Source of the DNA: C7867-006 sp035438705
GTDB lineage: Bacteria > Patescibacteriota > Minisyncoccia > Phycocordibacterales > DATDWN01
NCBI GenBank assembly: GCA_035438705.1
Contig: DAORIV010000007.1
Span: 1-27,929 of the forward strand
DNA: 27,929 nucleotides
Reading direction: 5' to 3'
A program made the position numbers and the translations under genes. Below, piece by piece: positions 24,444 to 27,929 of this stretch (its first letter is position 1; the number at the start of each line of letters is the position of its first letter). The notes under the pieces were generated by a model, which was not told the origin of the DNA, made no database searches, and was given only the letters and a program-made list of their open reading frames with translations.

Positions 24444-24668
24444 TTACATTAACCCCTTCAGTTCATTTTCATATTTTTTAACTACTGCCTGTGTCGCTGA
24501 CATTTGATCCTTACCTTTTTTCATCTCTTCTTGAATTTCTAAACCAAGTTTCTGAAAAAAATCAGGATTTTTTTCTAACATATTAAAAATTTTATCTTGC
24601 TCAGCCTGCGGAACTCCTTTTAATTTTGAAGCCAGCATTTTTTTCATTAAAAATGATTTCATTGACAT
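24444..24668 (-). CDS. Small helical protein, unknown
   Basis: A 74-aa, almost wholly helical and charged protein (MSMKSFLMKKMLASKLKGV, then QEEMKKGKDQMSATQAVVKK). It has no cysteine, signal peptide or obvious membrane segment. I do not know its function. A second ATG lies at 24662, but the one at 24668 is exactly 6 nt past a -10-like TAATAT. It is divergent from mltG2 with 52 bp between the two start codons and leads a pair with the flavodoxin-like gene. Confidence 0.7.
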   Translation of the reverse strand: MSMKSFLMKKMLASKLKGVPQAEQDKIFNMLEKNPDFFQKLGLEIQEEMKKGKDQMSATQAVVKKYENELKGLM

Positions 24669-24720
24669 GGGTATATATTAACAATTTATATACTTTGAGT
24701 CTATGTGATACAATGTTTAC
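24669..24720. promoter_or_regulatory. 52-bp divergent promoter, both sides predicted leaderless
   Basis: On the plus strand TGATACAAT (extended -10, TACAAT at 24709-24714) lies 6 nt before the ATG at 24721. On the minus strand TAATAT (24680-24675) lies 6 nt before the ATG at 24668. No room remains for leaders, and the two -35 regions must overlap, so the two promoters may compete. Confidence 0.65.
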
Positions 24721-25515
24721 ATGTCTTGGAGGACTACAATAATATTCTTTACTCTATCATTCGGCACACTACTTGGAATGATGTATCACTATAACGTAGA
24801 TTTTTCATTACTTGGTTCACTTTCTTTTTACCAAAACCTTGCAAACCCGTCCATGAGAATGGTTTATATTCAAGAAGGCTTAAGAAAAGAACAAATTGCA
24901 GAAATAATGGCTGAAAAACTTAATTGGGATGAAAGAGAGAAAAAAATATTTATAAATGCTCATTTGGCTCTAGATACTGACAACTTAGAAGGAAAGTATT
25001 TCCCAAAAACATATTTACTATACAAGGATGAAGACCCTATGGGGGTTACAGCCGCTATGCTCAAGCAATTCTCAAAAGAAACTTCATCTATTAGAAAGCA
25101 AAAAAGAATGGAAGTGATTAATGAAGATACCGCATTAAAGATTGCATCTATCATACAAAGAGAAGCAGGTGGCAAAAGTGATATGAAATTAATTTCAGGA
25201 ATTATTTGGAATAGGTTGTGGGCAGGTATGAAACTTCAAATGGATGCAACACTGCAATATGCTAAAGGAAATGAAGAAGATGGCTGGTGGGGACAAGTTG
25301 AATCTAGTGATAAGAAAATCAATTCTCCATATAATACATATAAAGAGGAAGGACTACCTCCTAGCCCTATTGCAAATCCTGGAATTTCGGCAATAGAAGC
25401 TGCTTACAACCCCCAAAAAACATCCTGTATGTTTTATCTACACGATAAAAATAGAAAAATCCATTGTGCAAAAACATACGAGGAACACAAAAGAAATATC
25501 CAAAGATACCTTTAA
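24721..25515 (+). CDS. Second, shorter MltG-like transglycosylase
   Basis: A 264-aa MltG paralogue, the only plus-strand protein gene recognised here. It has an N-terminal transmembrane helix (about 4-22), a reduced LysM-like part (YIQEGLRKEQIAEIMAEKL), EGKYFPKTYLLYKDEDP, the active-site motif ASIIQREAGG, GIIWNRLWAGMKLQMDATLQ, and the C-terminal NTYKEEGLPPSPIANPG. In the active-site motif the first Glu of the usual ExE is Gln and the second, conserved in both copies, is kept. It probably also cuts glycan strands. It converges on the 59-aa gene and shares a terminator with it. Confidence 0.88.
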   Translation: MSWRTTIIFFTLSFGTLLGMMYHYNVDFSLLGSLSFYQNLANPSMRMVYIQEGLRKEQIAEIMAEKLNWDEREKKIFINAHLALDTDNLEGKYFPKTYLLYKDEDPMGVTAAMLKQFSKETSSIRKQKRMEVINEDTALKIASIIQREAGGKSDMKLISGIIWNRLWAGMKLQMDATLQYAKGNEEDGWWGQVESSDKKINSPYNTYKEEGLPPSPIANPGISAIEAAYNPQKTSCMFYLHDKNRKIHCAKTYEEHKRNIQRYL

Positions 25516-25550
25516 AACGAAAACCGGACGCGTAAGCGACCGGTCGTTTT
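25514..25550. terminator. Bidirectional terminator between mltG2 and the 59-aa gene
   Basis: ACCGGACGC/GCGACCGGT with one A-A mismatch and a GTAA loop, flanked by AAAACGA/TCGTTTT. It ends in T-runs on both strands and overlaps the mltG2 stop codon; the 59-aa gene's stop is 3 nt away on the other side. Confidence 0.85.
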
Positions 25551-25552
25551 GA

Positions 25553-25732
25553 CTATTGTGGCAGACCAGGGAAAATTCCGGCTGTCATGGAATTTTTACT
25601 CTGACCCAACACAGTCTGGATTGTCTCAAAGAACACTAGGAGGGTGTTCTCGATTCCCGAAAAAATCTTCGGGGTAAGGAACTTCAGCATGATAATTAGA
25701 AGTCCCAACGCAACTACTCGTAGAATTTTCAT
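25553..25732 (-). CDS. 59-aa hydrophobic protein, unknown
   Basis: I found this by translating the 411-nt gap after mltG2. It starts MKILRVVALGLLIIMLKFLT, a charged start and hydrophobic stretch of about 14-16 residues that could be a signal anchor. A second apolar, amphipathic stretch follows (GIENTLLVFFETIQTVLG) and the protein ends AGIFPGLPQ. An in-frame TAA four codons upstream fixes the ATG. There is no Shine-Dalgarno motif at a usable distance. Support: a consensus promoter 157 nt upstream and a terminator 3 nt after the stop. G+C is 43% (78 of 180), above the background. It could be a membrane microprotein or toxin-like peptide; neither is shown. Confidence 0.6.
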   Translation of the reverse strand: MKILRVVALGLLIIMLKFLTPKIFSGIENTLLVFFETIQTVLGQSKNSMTAGIFPGLPQ

Positions 25733-25889
25733 ACGATTTATTTGTTACGAGAAGGACTAAAGTCTTGTGGTGACTACACACATGACTCTGGCTAATTACC
25801 AGACTGCCCTCCTCATTTCTTTTGACAAAATATAATCAAAAAAAATGAAAAGAGGTTCCAATCTGATACTAATATTTCAAATAACTCAC
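25733..25889 (-). promoter_or_regulatory. Long 5' leader of the 59-aa gene
   Basis: About 157 nt between the predicted transcription start and the ATG, the longest leader in the window. It contains an orphan Shine-Dalgarno-like GAGGAGGG (25814-25807), partly complementary arms (CCTCTTTTCATTT and AAATGAGG) that could hide it, and an 8-codon frame (25783-25757, MCVVTTRL). This suggests RNA-level control, but no known riboswitch was recognised. Confidence 0.4.
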
Positions 25890-25895
25890 ACTTAT

Positions 25896-25925
25896 ATTAT
25901 ATAATGCACTAAATGTTTCTGTCAA
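25896..25925 (-). promoter_or_regulatory. Consensus promoter upstream of the 59-aa gene
   Basis: A perfect TTGACA (25925-25920), an 18-bp spacer and a perfect TATAAT (25901-25896), starting 3 nt after the stop of the 142-aa gene. It is the best sigma-70-type match in the window. Confidence 0.8.
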
Positions 25926-25927
25926 GA

Positions 25928-26356
25928 TTATTTTTTAAGTTCTATAAAGAACTCTTTGTTGCCGTATAGAGTGAATAAATTACTATTTATTTTACGTGCA
26001 AATACATTTGCTTCTTTACCAATATATCTTTCCATATCACCTACTGACTCAACACCGATTAGCTTGCCAACTTCTTCACCATCTTGAAGTGGAACCATGC
26101 CTGCTACCACTACTACCTCTACGTCTGAAACAGTTATCGTGCACATACCATCAAAAATACAATCATTTTTAACTGCATTTATTTTCCCAGTCCATCTTGA
26201 ACCAACTTTTACATCTTCTTTGTTTTCGAAACTTAAAATATAGTTCGTTAGTGGTGTAACCCATTTTTCCTGTGTAAGTAATAAGTAAAGACCTAAAACT
26301 ATTAGTACAAAAAGAAATACGTTTAAAAATTTTAATTTGTTGCTGTAATTGTTCAT
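25928..26356 (-). CDS. Single-TM protein with small extracytoplasmic domain, unknown
   Basis: A 142-aa protein with an N-terminal transmembrane helix (about residues 9-27, FLNVFLFVLIVLGLYLLL) and a beta-rich domain outside. The domain has a Cys pair (CIFDGMC, around residues 66-72) and TITVSDVEVVVVAGMVP. I do not recognise the family. It is the last gene of a three-gene run (vanW, DUF1003-like, this), one nucleotide after its neighbour, which points to the cell envelope. Confidence 0.6.
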   Translation of the reverse strand: MNNYSNKLKFLNVFLFVLIVLGLYLLLTQEKWVTPLTNYILSFENKEDVKVGSRWTGKINAVKNDCIFDGMCTITVSDVEVVVVAGMVPLQDGEEVGKLIGVESVGDMERYIGKEANVFARKINSNLFTLYGNKEFFIELKK

Positions 26357-26357
26357 A

Positions 26358-26837
26358 TTATTTTTTTAGATTTTCAATTTCTTGTAATAATTTTCTTAAA
26401 ACGACTTCGATTTCTTCCAACTTCTTTTCATCTTTTTTGTTCTCGCTATCACTCACTTCTGCATCTTCCTGAATTTCATCCACATCGTGTTGAATTTCTT
26501 CCACATCTTCTGAAATTTCCTCAACATCTTCCTGAATTTCATCCACATCGTGTTGAATCTCATCTATATCTTGAGAAATTTCTTCGACATCTTCTACGAT
26601 ATCTTCCAATTCTTCTTCGACATCTTCTAGACTTTCAGTATTTTGATTCACTGTCATTTGTATGAATATTGCAAGATAAATAGCCTCAAGAGAAACAACT
26701 GTGGTCAAAACCAAAAGAATAGTATCAGCTTTAAAACCGAAAAATATCAATGAAAACATCAGTATAAAAAAGAAAGTATGCAAAACTACTGACGCCCTAG
26801 AACCTATCCACTTTGTAAAGTTTTTTTCCCAAGACAT
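26358..26837 (-). CDS. DUF1003-like membrane protein with heptad-repeat tail
   Basis: A 159-aa protein. Two transmembrane helices (about residues 15-35 and 39-62) are followed by a segment resembling the DUF1003 core (VVSLEAIYLAIFIQMTVNQN). From about residue 68 to 130 comes a strongly acidic seven-residue repeat of the type DVEEIxxDVDEIQxD, predicted to be a coiled coil, ending in a charged helix (EEIEVVLRKLLQEIENLKK). The repeat has clearly grown by duplication at DNA level. It is probably an oligomeric membrane protein with a cytosolic stalk; function unknown. It starts 2 nt after vanW. Confidence 0.65.
   Translation of the reverse strand: MSWEKNFTKWIGSRASVVLHTFFFILMFSLIFFGFKADTILLVLTTVVSLEAIYLAIFIQMTVNQNTESLEDVEEELEDIVEDVEEISQDIDEIQHDVDEIQEDVEEISEDVEEIQHDVDEIQEDAEVSDSENKKDEKKLEEIEVVLRKLLQEIENLKK
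26462..26560 (-). repeat. 63-bp direct repeat inside the coiled-coil gene
   Basis: The block catcttcctgaatttcatcc and the following cacatcgtgttgaat occur at 26462 and again at 26525, exactly 63 bp apart (21 codons, three heptads). The copies are nearly identical at DNA level, so the duplication is recent or is being homogenised. It is a likely site of length variation. Confidence 0.85.
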
Positions 26838-26839
26838 AT

Positions 26840-27712
26840 TTATTGCATCATTTTTGTAATATCGAATGTTTTTATTTCATCTCCAACTATATAACAAATA
26901 CGTTGTAGCGGTTTATATCTAGAAACAAACTCTCTGTCTTTGACCACTCCATCTTTATAGATTATTTCGTATTTAACTTTAGCAGTAAAGCCAATTTGCG
27001 GAGTATTTATACATTTTGTTTGACCTTCTTCAAGTTTTGGTACCCACATGTATTTCGTTGGCAAAATGTCCTTAATATTTGATATCTCAACCTCTGAAGT
27101 ACTAGCAACTCTCCCATCATATGTACCATATATTTCAAAAATTGCTGTCTTATTCTCTGTTTTTCCTTTAATAATTATAGGGGCATTTGTGTCATTAATA
27201 AATTTAAAGTCTGGTCCTGGATCAGAATATGTTGCATCTAAACCTGAATCATATCTAGAAACAGTAAAACTATGATTGGCTCTTTCAGTAATGGGTAGTG
27301 CTGAAGCCATAGCAGTTCTAAAAAGAACTGTAGAAACTTGGCAAAGTCCTCCACCTACACCTTTTGTCACTTCGCCATTTAAAAATATTCTTTCTTCACT
27401 AAAACCATCTTCTATTGTTGTAGTACCGAGTTCTTTTTTAAATGAAAATTCTTCTCCCGGAAGTAGGATCGTTCCATCAATACGTGCAACCCCTAGTTCA
27501 ATATTTTTATGCCTTCCTTCAGTTCCTCCTGAATACGAAAGCTCCGATCTGCCCAATAAATCATTACCTACTTTTATTTGTTCAATTGTATTTATTGCTA
27601 GTGCTGGAGTATCAATTTCTATATTTTTTATAGAGCTTTTATTGTAAAACCCGAATACAAAAAGCAATATAAGACAGAAACATATTGTAAATAGCTGACT
27701 TTTCGTTGTCAT
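26840..27712 (-). CDS. VanW-family protein
   Basis: A 290-aa membrane-anchored protein. An N-terminal transmembrane helix (about residues 7-23, LFTICFCLILLFVFGF) precedes the VanW domain: GRHKNIELGVARIDGTILLP, EEFSFKKELGTTTIEDGF, VTKGVGGGLCQVSTVLFRTA and ANHSFTVSRYDSGLDATYSD. VanW is named from vancomycin clusters but is widespread in envelope proteins of Firmicutes and CPR; the biochemical role is unclear, and no resistance is implied. The frame could extend to a TTG at 27775, but the ATG at 27712 lies 7 nt past a good promoter and begins just before the transmembrane helix, so I chose it. Confidence 0.88.
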   Translation of the reverse strand: MTTKSQLFTICFCLILLFVFGFYNKSSIKNIEIDTPALAINTIEQIKVGNDLLGRSELSYSGGTEGRHKNIELGVARIDGTILLPGEEFSFKKELGTTTIEDGFSEERIFLNGEVTKGVGGGLCQVSTVLFRTAMASALPITERANHSFTVSRYDSGLDATYSDPGPDFKFINDTNAPIIIKGKTENKTAIFEIYGTYDGRVASTSEVEISNIKDILPTKYMWVPKLEEGQTKCINTPQIGFTAKVKYEIIYKDGVVKDREFVSRYKPLQRICYIVGDEIKTFDITKMMQ

Positions 27713-27719
27713 AAATAAT

Positions 27720-27748
27720 AGTATATCAGTAATTTTTATCTCACTCAA
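27720..27748 (-). promoter_or_regulatory. Promoter, leaderless start of the vanW operon
   Basis: TTGAGT (27748-27743), 17 bp, and an extended -10 TGATATACT (TATACT at 27725-27720), then 7 nt to the ATG at 27712. The most complete of the leaderless promoters. Confidence 0.7.
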
Positions 27749-27854
27749 AACAGTTAGACATATCACTTGTATCAAAATTAGATTTTTGTTAATGTAATGA
27801 GGTTAGAACCTGAGATTGTGATTTGCACAAATAAGTTCGTAACAATTAAATATT

Positions 27855-27927
27855 GGGCCCGTAGCTCATCTGGTAGAGCACGTCATTTGCAATGATGGGG
27901 TGGCAGGTTCGAGTCCTGTCGGGTCCA
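27855..27927 (+). tRNA. tRNA-Ala (anticodon UGC)
   Basis: A full cloverleaf: acceptor GGGCCCG/CGGGTCC, D-stem GCTC/GAGC, anticodon stem CGTCA/TGATG with loop TTTGCAA, T-arm GCAGG-TTCGAGT-CCTGT. The anticodon TGC (27888-27890) reads GCN Ala codons. The acceptor has the G3:U70 pair (27857/27924) by which AlaRS recognises tRNA-Ala. The discriminator is A27927; the next bases are CA, not CCA, so the 3' end is not encoded and needs a CCA-adding enzyme. Confidence 0.97.
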
Positions 27928-27929
27928 CA

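Noticed and set aside
25630..25802. An open frame from CTG just after GAGGAGGG in the leader of the 59-aa gene
   Set aside because: CTG starts are rare, the spacing of about 4 nt is short and the translated product looks random; kept only as a note on an orphan Shine-Dalgarno.
26450..26620. Regularly spaced near-identical repeats that could suggest a CRISPR array
   Set aside because: The units are in frame with a continuous heptad-repeat coding region, have no unique spacers, and no cas genes are near.
27713..27775. TTG start for the VanW protein giving 311 aa
   Set aside because: The added 21 residues do not resemble the family and span the -35 and -10 elements.

Overview
The window reads as a chromosomal piece of a Patescibacteria (Candidate Phyla Radiation) bacterium, most likely a Paceibacteria/Parcubacteria lineage. 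The reasons are an AT-rich background (by eye about one third G+C), very tight gene packing, short versions of core proteins (114-aa L13, 334-aa YchF, 587-aa AlaRS without C-Ala), and several families mostly seen in that group (DUF5671-type membrane protein, baseplate-J-like membrane protein, sigma4/HARE-HTH protein). No rRNA, CRISPR array, transposase or phage module was seen. Nearly all genes lie on the minus strand; the exceptions are one MltG gene and a tRNA-Ala(UGC).

Layout. (1) 1-3921: end of the ribosomal protein/RNA polymerase cluster, read leftwards as infA, rpmJ, rpsM, rpsK, rpsD, rpoA, rplQ, rplM, rpsI (cut by the window edge). rpmJ is only 38 codons. (2) 4028-6649: a membrane-anchored baseplate-J-like protein and an FtsA/PilM-like actin fold protein. 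(3) 6702-15879: a long tight block of a TM-anchored CPR protein, mltG, mnmA, ATP-cone/Mrr-like nuclease, HD phosphohydrolase, uracil-DNA glycosylase, M3 oligopeptidase and alaS. mnmA holds a 100-N gap flanked by the same 55 bp on both sides; collapsing it restores an intact 361-aa gene, so the gap is an assembly artefact. (4) 15906-21954: compact units for a sigma4/HARE-HTH regulator, leuS, DUF5671, cupin and ychF. (5) 22000-25925: accessory stretch in which native AT-rich genes alternate with three small units of unusual composition: an 83-aa Cys/His-rich protein (about 54% G+C), a secreted collagen-like protein (about 60% G+C) and an unlisted 59-aa hydrophobic protein (about 43% G+C). Each has its own promoter and hairpin terminator. 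(6) 25928-27712: a three-gene VanW operon, then the tRNA.

Two observations stand out. First, start codons of at least nine transcription-unit-leading genes sit exactly 6-7 nt downstream of a -10-like hexamer (TAnnnT), often with an extended TGn or a -35 at 17 bp, and without Shine-Dalgarno sequences. This predicts widespread leaderless mRNAs. In several cases the promoter is fused to the terminator T-tract of the preceding gene. Second, the 83-aa and collagen-like genes break this rule, with ordinary leaders and strong Shine-Dalgarno sequences (AAAGGGG, GGGGGAGA), which fits a foreign origin. All compositions are hand estimates, and functional calls rest on motif recognition without database searches.
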